Below, in pieces: positions 8,747 to 17,755 of a stretch of 55,444 bases of DNA. The translations under genes and the position numbers were made by a program. Source of the DNA: a virus; IMG/VR virus record IMGVR_UViG_3300014848_000022, positions 1-55,444 of that record; one strand, 5' to 3'. Under the pieces are notes generated by a model. It was given only the letters and a program-made list of their open reading frames with translations. It did not search any database and had not been told where the DNA came from. Within the stretch, counting starts at the first letter, position 1, and every line of letters begins with the position of its first letter.

Positions 8747-10057
8747 TCAGTATCCGATCGAGAAGAGGGTGATGGCGAACGATCCGCTGGTGGAACTGTG
8801 CACCGTCGCGGTGGATGCTGTGGTGGACGTCACGTAGATCGACACGTCCGTCACCCCGTCGTCGCCATTGACCCATGCGAACGAGTCATTGTTGAACGCA
8901 GACATATAGCTGAAAGTCTGGGACGAACTCGCCGAGAACGTCAGCCGCTGAACCTGGATCTTGAAGCCGTTCGACCACTGGATATAGCCGCCCGTTGAGC
9001 CGAATGAGAACGCCGTGATGACCGGCATTGCGGGGGAGCCGGATCCAAGCTGAAAGGCCGTCCCGTCGTAAACCAGCGTATAGATCTGCCCGGCGACCAT
9101 CGCGCCCGGTTGCAGCGGTGAGCCGGCGAACGTAATTGCCCTCGCGCCCAGCCCATTGACATTCATGGTCGCGGCGCCGGTCGTAGTGTTCGCGGCCCTG
9201 ACCGTGATCGACATGCCAGTGGTGTATCCGGTCGGCGCCGGTGTCATTGAGATCGACAGGGCATTGACCGCCCCGGTATCGGCGGCAAAATGATAGCTGC
9301 CACCGAGGATCGCCTGAGCGAGTCCAGCCGGCGTGACCGCCTTGTTCGTGATCGTGCCCGCAATGGTCTCGACGAGGCTGGCAAGACCAATGGCCGATTG
9401 TGCGATCTGTGGAAGCGTCGCGGAAATGAACGGCGCTCCGGTGGCCGTCGCGATATTCGCCGATGTGATAGTGGTCTGGCCGTAGGACACGGTGACATAG
9501 TAGAGCGGCACGAAACCGGCGTCGGCCGCCGGGGGCGTCGGACTTGCCGAAGGGGCCCCGGCCTTGATCGCCACATTGACATTCCCGGCCCGCGTTGTCG
9601 CGGACGATGCCCCGGTGTTGCTCGGGCCGGAGTAGGGAACTGCGGGGTTTGACGCATTGTAGAACGGAAGGACGGTGCCGTCGGTGTCGACTTCGCTGTA
9701 GGCCGCCTGGATCAGGAAGATGACCGACTGTCCCGAGACGGCGGGGGGAGTGAAGGTCAGAAGCGTGTCGTCGCTGGCGGCAATGATGCCCTGCTTCAGC
9801 ACATAATCCGACGTGTTGGCCGGGAGGCTGGAATAGGCCGTCCCATCAACTGGCTGGAGCGAATAGATCGCCCCCGGCCCGATGCGGACAGACAGGCTTG
9901 CTGGCGTCGTCGGGGTGGCGGAAAGGCCGGAAACCAGCGTGGAAGTGCCGAGGATATCCTGAGCCAGGCGCCCGAGCGCAACCATGACATTCCTGTTGGT
10001 GCCCAGCAGGTCGGTCTCAAGCGGGACTTGGCCCGGCCACACAATTTTTCTGTCCAT
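8747..10057 (-). CDS. Tail fibre / collar-type virion protein
   Basis: A 436-residue protein with a short N-terminal attachment region (residues 1-45), then Pro/Ala/Gly-rich beta segments. Near residues 225-270 it carries LVETIAGTITNKAVTPAGLAQ, a motif common in phage fibres with tail-collar features. The C-terminal part (from about 340) is a compact beta domain ending in FSIGY. It is the first fibre gene after the baseplate operon and is followed directly by the Tfa-like gene, so it is likely the baseplate-proximal fibre. Confidence 0.75.
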   Translation of the reverse strand: MDRKIVWPGQVPLETDLLGTNRNVMVALGRLAQDILGTSTLVSGLSATPTTPASLSVRIGPGAIYSLQPVDGTAYSSLPANTSDYVLKQGIIAASDDTLLTFTPPAVSGQSVIFLIQAAYSEVDTDGTVLPFYNASNPAVPYSGPSNTGASSATTRAGNVNVAIKAGAPSASPTPPAADAGFVPLYYVTVSYGQTTITSANIATATGAPFISATLPQIAQSAIGLASLVETIAGTITNKAVTPAGLAQAILGGSYHFAADTGAVNALSISMTPAPTGYTTGMSITVRAANTTTGAATMNVNGLGARAITFAGSPLQPGAMVAGQIYTLVYDGTAFQLGSGSPAMPVITAFSFGSTGGYIQWSNGFKIQVQRLTFSASSSQTFSYMSAFNNDSFAWVNGDDGVTDVSIYVTSTTASTATVHSSTSGSFAITLFSIGY

Positions 10058-10091
10058 GTCTGCTCCGAGGAAGGATGGCGCGCAGCGGCCT

Positions 10092-10826
10092 TCAGGCGAG
10101 GTTGATCGGCCGCCCGTTAATCGTGAAAGGTAGCGTGTTGACCGTGATGTCGTCTTCGCCGCGATGGTTGCGGATGCGCGTCCAGATGGTCACGCCAACC
10201 GCCTTCGATTGCGCAATCGCATCGTAGATCTGGCCATCGGTCACTCGCGCGCCCAACATGTCCAGCGAGGCGTATTCGGCCTGACTGCCAACGCCATAGC
10301 CAGCCGAGCTGGCGCCATAGCCAGCAACCGTTGCGATGCCCGGCTGCCGTGGGCGATCCGCAACCAGAAATGCCTGGGCGGGAAGGGCGAGCGATCCATA
10401 GGCCCCAGCGCCCCCATAGCAGCCATAGCCGACGCCATAGGCGCCGCAGTCCACTGGGCGGAACGGTTCGATGACCTCGGGGGCGAAGCCGGTTAAGGCC
10501 TCGATCACATCCGAAATCGCCTGCCGTGTCGCCTGCGGACGCAGCAGGTTGGCCAAGATGATGGATCGGAAGCTGTCATCGTTCTGCCCAGCGGCGCGAA
10601 CGATCCGCGTTCCGAAGAAATCCTGCGCGACGATATCCAGCCAAATGCCCGATGCCGTGCGAATGCGGGTTTGCGCCTTGGCATAGGCAAACAGGCTGTA
10701 GGCAAAGGCCAGAACGACAGCCGCTGCGGCCACCAGCGCATCCACCAGCGGGTTCGATTCTCCGAACCACGGCGGCAGCAGGCGCCGGATGCGCGCCGCC
10801 ATGTCGGCATTATCACCGATTGCCAT
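10092..10826 (-). CDS. Baseplate wedge / tail protein I-like
   Basis: A 244-residue protein directly after the gpJ-like gene (shared base at 10826), the position of gpI in P2 and gp48 in Mu. The N-terminus (residues 10-75: LLPPWFGESNPLVDALV, IWLDIVAQDFFGTRI) resembles tail protein I/wedge proteins, and the segment after it (DDSFRSIILANLLRPQATRQAI) recurs in baseplate proteins. An unusual Gly/Tyr/Cys-rich stretch (residues 127-144) and a second Gly/Tyr patch (168-180) interrupt it. Confidence 0.65.
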   Translation of the reverse strand: MAIGDNADMAARIRRLLPPWFGESNPLVDALVAAAAVVLAFAYSLFAYAKAQTRIRTASGIWLDIVAQDFFGTRIVRAAGQNDDSFRSIILANLLRPQATRQAISDVIEALTGFAPEVIEPFRPVDCGAYGVGYGCYGGAGAYGSLALPAQAFLVADRPRQPGIATVAGYGASSAGYGVGSQAEYASLDMLGARVTDGQIYDAIAQSKAVGVTIWTRIRNHRGEDDITVNTLPFTINGRPINLA

Positions 10827-11953
10827 CAGGTCACCGTGATCGAACCGGCCTGCACCACCTGCTTGGCCGTAGTGGTCAGGTCGCTAGTTCCGGAATTGAT
10901 CGTCAGGCCGGTTACGCTCGAAACACCGGCCACCCCATAGGCGACACTGAACAGCCGGCTGTACATCAGCGTGTCGCCCTGGATCAGCGTCGCGATATAG
11001 TCGGCAATTGCCGTCTGCACTGCGGCGCGGACCGTGGCGCCAATATAGCCAGAGGCGATGCCGACGGTCAGGCCGATATTGGCCACCACCGGAACCACCG
11101 CGAACGCTGCTTGCTGGATACCGCAAGCGCGCACCGCCTCCACAGCCGTTGCCGCCGCGTTCACTGTTTCGGTCGTGGGCGAGCCGCTTCCATCATTGAT
11201 GACGGTGTAGAACGAGCCCGGCTTGTAGTTGCCCGCATAGTCGTAATTTTCGACGATCACGTCGGTCAGCCCGAGTTGCAGCGATGTGATCGCGTAGTCC
11301 ACCGCTGCTGGCGTCGCCTTGGCCAGCGAGCTGATGTATTCGACGAAGCGCAGGCGAAACGCGGCATCGCTTTCGGCGTCAGAGCCGTTGGCAAAGGCCA
11401 GGGCATTGCTCACCGTGTCCACGCCGGAGATAGCCTGTGCGAGCGTGTTGATTGCCCCGGCGGCTGCGTTGCCCGCTGCGCCGGCAGTCGTCGCCCGGAT
11501 CGCCACGACAGCCGAAGTCGTTCCTGCCGGGATCACATAGGCCCCTGCGCCCGCACTCCAAGCCAAGAGCGAGGAATCGGCCACCACAGCATATTGCACC
11601 GCCCCATCGGCGGTCTGCACCAGCGTGCCCACCGGGATCGTTGCCGCGTTGGTCGGCGTGAACCGGGCAAACGTGGCTTGTCCGGACGATTCCACGGCAG
11701 CCAGGCGTGTCACCGCAAAATCGGCCATCCAGCTATCCAGGTCGGTCAATTGCGCCGTGGCCGCGCGCGTCGTCGTCAGCAGTTGCAGGATGATCGCCTG
11801 CAACCACAGCACCACGGCAGCAAAGGCTTGGGCTAGAGCGCGCAAGATCGAGCCAGTCGAGAAGTCGATCAGCGCCGAGGATGATGCGCCCTGCACGGCA
11901 TTGGCCTGCACTTCGACAAGCTGGTCGAAGGTCCGGGTTTCAAGGTCAGCCAT
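10826..11953 (-). CDS. Baseplate J-like protein
   Basis: A 375-residue protein of the baseplate J family (P2 gpJ, Mu gp47). Visible features are the helical N-terminus (STGSILRALAQAFAAVVLWLQ), the conserved segment ATIPVGTLVQTADGAVQYAV near residue 105, and AGAAGNAAAGAINTLAQAISGVDTV near 155-175. The C-terminal half is the alpha/beta domain (DVIVENYDYAGNYKPGSFYTVINDG). In the baseplate it joins wedge units and contacts the sheath. It follows the gp25-like gene by 3 bases. Confidence 0.9.
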   Translation of the reverse strand: MADLETRTFDQLVEVQANAVQGASSSALIDFSTGSILRALAQAFAAVVLWLQAIILQLLTTTRAATAQLTDLDSWMADFAVTRLAAVESSGQATFARFTPTNAATIPVGTLVQTADGAVQYAVVADSSLLAWSAGAGAYVIPAGTTSAVVAIRATTAGAAGNAAAGAINTLAQAISGVDTVSNALAFANGSDAESDAAFRLRFVEYISSLAKATPAAVDYAITSLQLGLTDVIVENYDYAGNYKPGSFYTVINDGSGSPTTETVNAAATAVEAVRACGIQQAAFAVVPVVANIGLTVGIASGYIGATVRAAVQTAIADYIATLIQGDTLMYSRLFSVAYGVAGVSSVTGLTINSGTSDLTTTAKQVVQAGSITVT

Positions 11954-11956
11954 GGA

Positions 11957-12343
11957 TCAGGCGCTCACGTTGAAAGACAGGGTCACCGGCTCGCTGGTCG
12001 CGGCATCGGCATACTGGATCAGAACGGAAAATCCGCCACCGTCGGCGTTGGCGATCTGGGTCACCTGCACGACAGGCTCCGGGATCTTCGCCACCGAATC
12101 CTCCAGCAGTACCTGCCCCCGGATCAGCGCCCGGATTTCGGCCAGGTCGGCGGTCCGCCCGATCCATTGCGCCAGGCCGGCGCCGTAAGTCGGCTCGAAA
12201 ATGTAATCGCCCGGATTGGTCAGCAGGCGCCGCAGCACCCTCTGCTGCCCGCGCACGGTGTCGGTCACGCCTTGCAGGTCACCGGTGTTCGAGGACGAGA
12301 TATCGCCGCCGATGTAGTGGTAGACGTCGGCCAGCGTGGTCAT
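11957..12343 (-). CDS. Baseplate wedge protein, gpW/gp25-like
   Basis: A 128-residue protein matching the GPW_gp25 family: LQGVTDTVRGQQRVLRRLLTNPGDYIFEPTYG in the first half (which holds the motif around residues 24-53) and a Leu-rich helix plus VQVTQIANADGGGFSVLIQY at the end. In T4-like tails gp25 starts sheath polymerisation on the baseplate. Order gp45-gp25-gpJ-gpI matches Mu/P2 operons, and it overlaps the spike gene by 4 bases. Confidence 0.85.
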   Translation of the reverse strand: MTTLADVYHYIGGDISSSNTGDLQGVTDTVRGQQRVLRRLLTNPGDYIFEPTYGAGLAQWIGRTADLAEIRALIRGQVLLEDSVAKIPEPVVQVTQIANADGGGFSVLIQYADAATSEPVTLSFNVSA

Positions 12344-12903
12344 GCCGGGGGCCCCGACTGCCCGGTCCCCGGCTGCACATCGTTGTGCAGGTGGGCTTTC
12401 AGGCTCTTTCCACCAGCCACGACATCATCGCTGGCGGTCAGCTTTCCGGTATGAGCCCAGTTGCCAACCGACGTGATATCGCCATCCTTGAGCGCGATGG
12501 ATGCGCCAGCGCCGCTGTCCAGCGTCAAAGCGCCGTCGTTGGCCAACTTGATCGACGAGCCTGAGCGATGCACCAGCCACATTTCCCCGGACGGCACCGT
12601 GAGCGGCCGGTCTTCGTCGTTGAAGAACCGCCAACCCGCCGTTCCGACGCCTCCGTCGCCCTCTTGAAAATCGATCTCGATCGCGTCGCCGATGCTGGGC
12701 GGGCAGAACAGGCCCCAGCCATTACCCACCCACGGGCTTTTCAGCGGCAGCCAGTCGGTCAGCGTGTCGTCGGGCTGCAACTTGACCTTCACCGCATAGG
12801 CGTTCGGGTCATAGGCATCGACAATGCCATGGCGCGTCGCTCCGCCAGTGCCGTAGGCTTCCTGCGCGGCGCGGCGCATCTGGTTCATGAGGCCGTCCAT
12901 CAT
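12340..12903 (-). CDS. Baseplate central spike, gpV/gp45-like
   Basis: A 187-residue protein with an N-terminal OB-fold-like region (HGIVDAYDPNAYAVKVKLQPDD, residues 25-50) and a C-terminal beta-helix-like part ending in the HLH motif (His171, His173) plus GTGQSGPPA. The HxH pair is the iron-binding apex motif of the membrane-piercing spikes of P2 (gpV) and phi92. It should form the trimeric needle under the tail tube. Two ATGs (12903, 12900) overlap the upstream stop; either is possible. Confidence 0.88.
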   Translation of the reverse strand: MMDGLMNQMRRAAQEAYGTGGATRHGIVDAYDPNAYAVKVKLQPDDTLTDWLPLKSPWVGNGWGLFCPPSIGDAIEIDFQEGDGGVGTAGWRFFNDEDRPLTVPSGEMWLVHRSGSSIKLANDGALTLDSGAGASIALKDGDITSVGNWAHTGKLTASDDVVAGGKSLKAHLHNDVQPGTGQSGPPA

Positions 12904-14018
12904 GTCTGGTTTTCCACGGTGTCGCTGATGTTCTTGGCCGTCACGGTCATGCGGAAGCCCTCGTCGATCGACATCGAGCGCTTCACGCTGTCCGGGTAAT
13001 AGGTCTGGTCCCAGCTGGTGCCGGTGCCACGCACCTGAAGCAGCATCGAGCAGTCGAGCAGCATGTCGCCCGGCAGGTCGGCGCTCAGTCGCACCATGTG
13101 CTGCACGATCTGCTCATAGATCGCCTTGGCCCGCTGGATCGCCTGATCTTGGGTCAGCCCGGCAATGGTGTAATGGTAAGCCAGCGGTGTCGCGGCCCCG
13201 GATTGCCCCGGCTTGGTCGACTTCACCGCCTTGGGCCATGCGGCCTCAAAGGACCGCTTGCTCTTGCTGTTCCATGACCGAACCGTGACCACCACACCCT
13301 TGGCAATCGTCAAGGATCGATCGAACCGCAGCGACACCACATTGGCCTCAGGCGCGCCTTCATCGGGTTGGCGCCATTCGATCACATAGCGCGCACCCGC
13401 ATCCGCTGGCTTGGCTTGGAAATAGAGGGTCTCGCCGCGCACGAACACGTCGAAATCCTCGTAGGCTGCCAGCTCCACCAGCAAATCCCATTCGCTGCGC
13501 TCTTGGCTCAGCCCGCTGTGATTCTGGCTGTAGTAGGTGCCAACGCGGGTCGTGGTCGGGTCAACCTGCGCGGCGAGGCCATGCCGGGCGGCCAGCGTCT
13601 GCGCGATCTGGCTGCTGGTCTGGTTCAGAAAATTCTCGCTGGTCTTGGTGTCGATCAGCTTTGCGGTCCAATCCCGCCCGGTGATGTGGATTGTGCCAGC
13701 CAGCGGATCAAACTCGATATCATCCACCTGACCAAGGATCAGCCGATCGGCTGCCGTGGGCTGGTAGTTGGCGGGGCTCACTGCATCGGTGGTCATGAAC
13801 ACTTCGCAGTCGATGCTGCTCTGGCTGCCGAACCATGCCGGGCCATAGGCCGCCGGCAGCGCGCCGACCGCGAACGTCACGTCGAAGGTATCGGCGGCCC
13901 GATAGGCATTGTTGTCCACATTGATGGCAACGCACGGCACGAACGCGCCGTTGAGCTTGACCGCGGCGCGCGGGCTGCGTGCGCCGGGCAGCGCCGGTAG
14001 GGCATTGATGTCAGGCAT
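12900..14018 (-). CDS. Baseplate hub, gpD / Mu gp44-like
   Basis: A 372-residue protein of the late-control-D/hub family. It has the early DTFDVTFAVG beta motif (residues 43-52), the LILGQVDDIEFDPLAGTIHI segment near 92-111, and the DWTAKLIDTKTSENF / SQIAQTLAARHG region that marks gpD-like hubs. The hub forms a ring between tube and spike. It is coupled at both ends (8-base overlap with the LysM gene upstream, ATGA/TGATG with the spike gene downstream). Confidence 0.85.
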   Translation of the reverse strand: MPDINALPALPGARSPRAAVKLNGAFVPCVAINVDNNAYRAADTFDVTFAVGALPAAYGPAWFGSQSSIDCEVFMTTDAVSPANYQPTAADRLILGQVDDIEFDPLAGTIHITGRDWTAKLIDTKTSENFLNQTSSQIAQTLAARHGLAAQVDPTTTRVGTYYSQNHSGLSQERSEWDLLVELAAYEDFDVFVRGETLYFQAKPADAGARYVIEWRQPDEGAPEANVVSLRFDRSLTIAKGVVVTVRSWNSKSKRSFEAAWPKAVKSTKPGQSGAATPLAYHYTIAGLTQDQAIQRAKAIYEQIVQHMVRLSADLPGDMLLDCSMLLQVRGTGTSWDQTYYPDSVKRSMSIDEGFRMTVTAKNISDTVENQT

Positions 14019-14976
14019 TCAGCACGCCGCCCGTGGTCGATGCCGCGCCGGGCTTGGCGGGCACCACCAGCGTCGTGATGCCATTCACCTGCGGATCGGT
14101 CAGGCCATTGGCTTGAGCGAGGGCCGTCCAGTCGCGGGCGTCGCCATATTGGTCAGCCGCCACCTTGAACAGCGTGGTCGAGCCGGTCGTCACCGTCTTG
14201 GCCCCGGCATTCAGCGCGCCGAAGTTCAGGCTCATGCGGCCCAGCCGGGCGTCAATATCGGCCAGCGTTCCGGTGGTCTGGGCGGCATTCACCGACGATG
14301 ACAGGCCGGAGACGAACCGCGCCACCGGGTTCGGCACTGCGCCTCCCAGCGAAGCCAGCGAGCCGAGTTGCGCCAGCGTGGTCGACGCCTCCTGAATCAG
14401 ACTCGTGGCAATCGCGCGCGCCTCGTTGATCGGCTTCAGCACGGCATTGATCTGCGCCACCGTAGCCGTGCGGAAATCCTGCACCTTCTTCATCGCGCTC
14501 TGGATCGATGCCACTGCGCTTGAGAGGCCGGAATGCCCCACCGTTGCCGCCGATGCGGCCACTGCCGTGATATCGGCGTTGACTTGCGCCGTGGTGTCCG
14601 CACTTGCCGTGGCGCCGCCGGGCGCGACGTTGTCAGTGATGACCTCGACCGCCAGAGAATAGGGCAGGCGCGAGGCCAGCTCAAACTCGCAGCGGAACGA
14701 GCGGATCAGGACGGTATAGGACTGCTCGGACCATGTCAGCGATAGCGGGGCGCCAGCATCCATCAGCACCTTGATCTGCCGGGCGCGCGCCTGGGCGTCG
14801 GGGCCGATGAAGAAGCCGGACCATTCCGGGTTCACCGGATCGGCGCCTAGCGCGTCGAGCACCTTCTTGCCGCCGATCAGCCGGTGCACGTTCATGCGCT
14901 GCTCGCCGCCGAACGGGATGCGCTCGGGGATCTCGTAGCGCCCGAAGATGACGCCGCCGAGGGTCAAGGTGGTCAT
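14011..14976 (-). CDS. Tail protein with gpU-like start and LysM/gpX-like end
   Basis: A 321-residue protein. The N-terminal 110 residues (LTLGGVIFGRYEIPERIPFG, then WSGFFIGPDAQARA) resemble the P2 gpU / Mu gp43 group. The middle is Ala-rich and helical. The C-terminus (residues 268-310: GSTTLFKVAADQYGDARDW, ALAQANGLTDP) is a LysM-like module as in tail protein X, which binds the hub or peptidoglycan. It follows the tape measure with a 4-base overlap and likely forms the tube-hub junction. Confidence 0.75.
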   Translation of the reverse strand: MTTLTLGGVIFGRYEIPERIPFGGEQRMNVHRLIGGKKVLDALGADPVNPEWSGFFIGPDAQARARQIKVLMDAGAPLSLTWSEQSYTVLIRSFRCEFELASRLPYSLAVEVITDNVAPGGATASADTTAQVNADITAVAASAATVGHSGLSSAVASIQSAMKKVQDFRTATVAQINAVLKPINEARAIATSLIQEASTTLAQLGSLASLGGAVPNPVARFVSGLSSSVNAAQTTGTLADIDARLGRMSLNFGALNAGAKTVTTGSTTLFKVAADQYGDARDWTALAQANGLTDPQVNGITTLVVPAKPGAASTTGGVLNA

Positions 14977-16976
14977 GGGCGCCGCAGTGCCGTTGACGGG
15001 GCAGCGCGGGACCAGTCAAAGCTGGTCGCGCCGGTGTTCGGGCGGTTGGCCGCCTGCGCTTGCCGTGCGGTCAGCATCTGGCCCACCTTGCGCCCATCGA
15101 GATAAACCGCAGCTGGGCGATGCTGCATCGTGCCGCCGGGATTTGGAACGGCGGCAGAGCGATTGCGCCACGCATCATAATCATCGGCGAAATGCGTCTT
15201 ACTGATCTGCAAGGCGGCCGGAAGAATGGAGTTCACACCTGCAATCAGCGTGTTGAACACTGTCTGCCAGCCACGCAGAAACACGGCTGTGAAACTGCCT
15301 AGCGCGCCGATGATGTCGCCGTGGAACAGCTTCACGACACCATCCTTGATATCGGCCCACGACTTGATCAGCGCCCCCTTGATCTCCTTCCAGTTGTTCC
15401 AGACCAGCAGGGCGGCCACCGCGATTCCGGCGATCACCAATCCGACAGGCGTAAACACTAGCAGGAGGTCGCCCAGAAGCGCCCGGCCGCCGGTCAAAAT
15501 GCCTCCCCACACGGCGCCCATAATTCCCCGAAAAATTCCGAAGAAGAGCCCGATTGCGCTGCCCGCAGATGTGAACCATCCCGCGATCATCGGCGCAAGG
15601 CCGAGAAACTTGATTACGCCAGCCAGCATCAGCGCCTTTCCGATCAGCATCAGCGCGCCGCCAATACCGATCAATCCGAAAGCAATCGCCGCCGTCAGGT
15701 TCGGATGATCCGACATCCATTGTGCGATGTGGTCGAGCCCATTGGCGAATTTGACCATGAACGGGATCAGCTTGGGCAGCACCTGATAGCCCAGGATGGC
15801 CAGGATGTTCTGCCACTGATTGTGCAGGGCCTGCTCAGCAAGCTGCGGGTTCGATTTCAGCAGCCGGTCATAAGCCTGCTTGCTCGATCCGCCGGAAGCG
15901 ATCAGTTCGCGGTCACGCTCAAACTGAGGCGACTTGCCGATCATGGTGTTCAGAAACCACTGCGCGTTGCGGTTGCCCAGCATGCCCGAAAGAATCTGCT
16001 CGCGGTTCAGTCCGCGCGACTTGCCGTAGGCGTCGATCGCTGGCGCCAGCACCTGATTGGCCCATGCATAGGGGTTCTGCTGAAAAAGCTGTGCGCCCTT
16101 CACGGCGCCCGGCTTGAGCTGCATCTGCCCGGTGCTGTTTTTCACCACGTCGGACGGGTTGATCAGCCCCATTTGCTCCCACAGCGGGATAGCCGACTTC
16201 TTGAGCGTGCCTTGAATCACCGCCCCATAGGTGGACATCAACGCGGTGCCCGCCGTCTGCGCGCCGCCACCCTTGGTCTTCACTTCCTGGATCAGCGTCG
16301 GCAGGTAACTGTAGACGAAATCGTCGTTCAGCCCGAACGCACTGGTCTTGGCCTGCTTGAGCGCCATGTGGAAGTCGTTGACGGTCAAAGTCCCGCCCAT
16401 GCCCATCAGCGCGCGGGCCATCAGATCGGCGTTCTGCTGCATCCGCTGGGCAGACATCACGCCCGGCGTGCGCAGTTCGATGGCCTTGACCATGTCGAAG
16501 GCAACGCCTTCCTGCTCTTTGCCTGTCAAAGCTTCCAGAACTGCCTTGGTGCGCTGCACGGTCGGCAGGATCGCATAGGCCTCGCCCATGTGGTGCAGGC
16601 CAAACACGGAACGCAGTTCGCGGATTGCTTTGAGGTTTTCCGCCGCGCTTGACGTGATAACGCTTTGGCTCGTCTTCCAGGCCTGCGCAGTCGCCTCGGC
16701 AATGTCCTTCTGGCCCATCCCGGCCGCACTCATCAGCGAAAGCTGGCGGGTGTATTCCTTGCTGGCATCGATGGACTTGCCCATGAAGCCGAGGATGCCT
16801 TGGCCAGCGCGGTCCAGCCCATAGCCCACCGCTACCATTTTCAGCGCGGAGAGCTTACCTTGCAGGTTCGTGGCGGCGCCATGGGCCTTGAGCAAGTCGT
16901 TCGCCAGGATACGCACGCCCTGCGACGCGAGGTTCGCGACGCTAAGCTTGATCGCAACAGAATAGGCGAACGACAT
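14973..16976 (-). CDS. Tail tape measure protein
   Basis: A 667-residue protein in the tape-measure position between tail chaperones and baseplate genes. The N-terminal part is alpha-helical (KLSVANLASQGVRILANDLLKAHG), followed by the SLMSAAGMGQKDIAEATAQAW segment typical of tape measures. A strongly hydrophobic Gly-rich block lies at about residues 425-535, thought in this family to insert in the host membrane. At about 670 residues the tail would be fairly short. The start codon at 16976 overlaps, head to head, an ATG of a small plus-strand frame. Confidence 0.9.
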   Translation of the reverse strand: MSFAYSVAIKLSVANLASQGVRILANDLLKAHGAATNLQGKLSALKMVAVGYGLDRAGQGILGFMGKSIDASKEYTRQLSLMSAAGMGQKDIAEATAQAWKTSQSVITSSAAENLKAIRELRSVFGLHHMGEAYAILPTVQRTKAVLEALTGKEQEGVAFDMVKAIELRTPGVMSAQRMQQNADLMARALMGMGGTLTVNDFHMALKQAKTSAFGLNDDFVYSYLPTLIQEVKTKGGGAQTAGTALMSTYGAVIQGTLKKSAIPLWEQMGLINPSDVVKNSTGQMQLKPGAVKGAQLFQQNPYAWANQVLAPAIDAYGKSRGLNREQILSGMLGNRNAQWFLNTMIGKSPQFERDRELIASGGSSKQAYDRLLKSNPQLAEQALHNQWQNILAILGYQVLPKLIPFMVKFANGLDHIAQWMSDHPNLTAAIAFGLIGIGGALMLIGKALMLAGVIKFLGLAPMIAGWFTSAGSAIGLFFGIFRGIMGAVWGGILTGGRALLGDLLLVFTPVGLVIAGIAVAALLVWNNWKEIKGALIKSWADIKDGVVKLFHGDIIGALGSFTAVFLRGWQTVFNTLIAGVNSILPAALQISKTHFADDYDAWRNRSAAVPNPGGTMQHRPAAVYLDGRKVGQMLTARQAQAANRPNTGATSFDWSRAAPSTALRRP

Positions 16977-17187
16977 GGGTTATCTCCGCCGGGTCCATGA
17001 ATGGGCCGCAGACAAGGGATGGGCGCAATACCCCGAGCCGGAATGGCGCGTTCAGCGCCGCCGGGAGCAGGGCGATTGGCTCGATACTGCTTTCAAATTG
17101 ACGGTAGCCGGCTTCCTGATAGGGCCGATCATCGCGCCGGTGCTGTTGGGGATCCTGGTCTTGATCGTCATCGCCATTGGATGGTGA
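16975..17187 (+). CDS. Possible small membrane protein, opposite strand
   Basis: A 70-residue frame reading away from the tape measure. It has a charged, Trp-rich N-terminus (residues 1-35) and a clear C-terminal membrane segment (residues 43-68: VAGFLIGPIIAPVLLGILVLIV). The protein-like composition suggests a real gene, but its ATG overlaps the tape-measure ATG on the other strand and only a weak ribosome site (AGGCGA) is visible. It would belong to an accessory island with the other opposite-strand frames here. Confidence 0.4.
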   Translation: MGYLRRVHEWAADKGWAQYPEPEWRVQRRREQGDWLDTAFKLTVAGFLIGPIIAPVLLGILVLIVIAIGW

Positions 17188-17277
17188 CGCAATTTGACCG
17201 GAAAGACTGACGGGATTCGACTCTCATCTGGCCGGTTGTTAGGCCGCAACTTCCATCCAAGACTCGGGGGTTCGGTA

Positions 17278-17550
17278 ATGGACGATGCGGTGATCGGCTC
17301 GATGCGTGGGGAAATTATGGCCCTGCGACTGCTCGTCACAGAGCTTTTCCGGGTGATGGCCCTTCGCGATCCGCCGCTCAATCATCTGCTCGACCGAGCG
17401 CTGAGCCAGCTCGAAGGCGATGCGGAGATCGCCGCCTTCGAGTTCGGGAAACCAGGGCATGCGGCATATCTCACCAGTCTTTCGGAAGTGATCGAGGAGG
17501 TCCGCACCTCTGTGTTTGAGATTGGCCGCAAGCAGGATGATGCGGTCTAG
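17278..17550 (+). CDS. Possible small helical protein, opposite strand
   Basis: A 90-residue frame with an amphipathic, Leu-rich composition (MRGEIMALRLLVTELFRVMAL, then LTSLSEVIEEVRTSVFEIG). The frame extends upstream to 17194, but that part looks non-coding. The opposite frame (17239-17613 minus) is rich in His/Arg/Pro and less protein-like. It converges with the DUF3761 gene across a hairpin. Function unknown; probably an accessory (moron-type) gene. Confidence 0.4.
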   Translation: MDDAVIGSMRGEIMALRLLVTELFRVMALRDPPLNHLLDRALSQLEGDAEIAAFEFGKPGHAAYLTSLSEVIEEVRTSVFEIGRKQDDAV

Positions 17551-17584
17551 ATGCTTCAAGTCATCCATGGCATCCCCCAAAGAA

Positions 17585-17608
17585 ATGGCCGTCCGGTAAG
17601 GGACGGCC
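17585..17608 (-). terminator. Terminator-like hairpin
   Basis: GGCCGTCC / GGACGGCC is a perfect 8-bp stem with a 6-base loop. On the minus strand it is followed by ATTTCTTT. It lies between two convergent genes, and 45-65 bases downstream of a candidate late promoter on the minus strand (17653-17681), so it may act as a tR'-like terminator as well as ending DUF3761 transcription. Confidence 0.5.
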
Positions 17609-17652
17609 TGCAAATGCCCGGCTGTGCGGGCGAATTTCTAGGAATGGTCATC

Positions 17653-17681
17653 ACCCTACGCTGCTACTCACGCGGGGGCAA
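17653..17681 (-). promoter_or_regulatory. Candidate late promoter, copy 2
   Basis: Minus strand TTGCCC, 17-base spacer, TAGGGT. The spacer contains CGCGTGAGTAGCA, identical over 13 bases to the candidate promoter at 31559-31587, with CCCCTTG and CTGATG also shared upstream. It would drive the tape measure, baseplate, fibre and lysis genes. The match is by eye and untested. Confidence 0.45.
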
Positions 17682-17755
17682 GGGGGCGCTGCATCAGTTC
17701 GGGCCGCTGTCAGGCGCCTCGTTGAAGGGCGCTAGAGGACTTAGTAGGCGGCGGA

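Noticed and set aside
10652-11836. 394-codon plus-strand frame opposite gpJ
   Set aside because: His/Arg-rich antisense shadow of a recognised baseplate gene.
17239-17613. 124-codon minus-strand frame in the accessory island
   Set aside because: Competes with the plus-strand 90-residue frame; its composition is less protein-like and it crosses the hairpin at 17587-17608.
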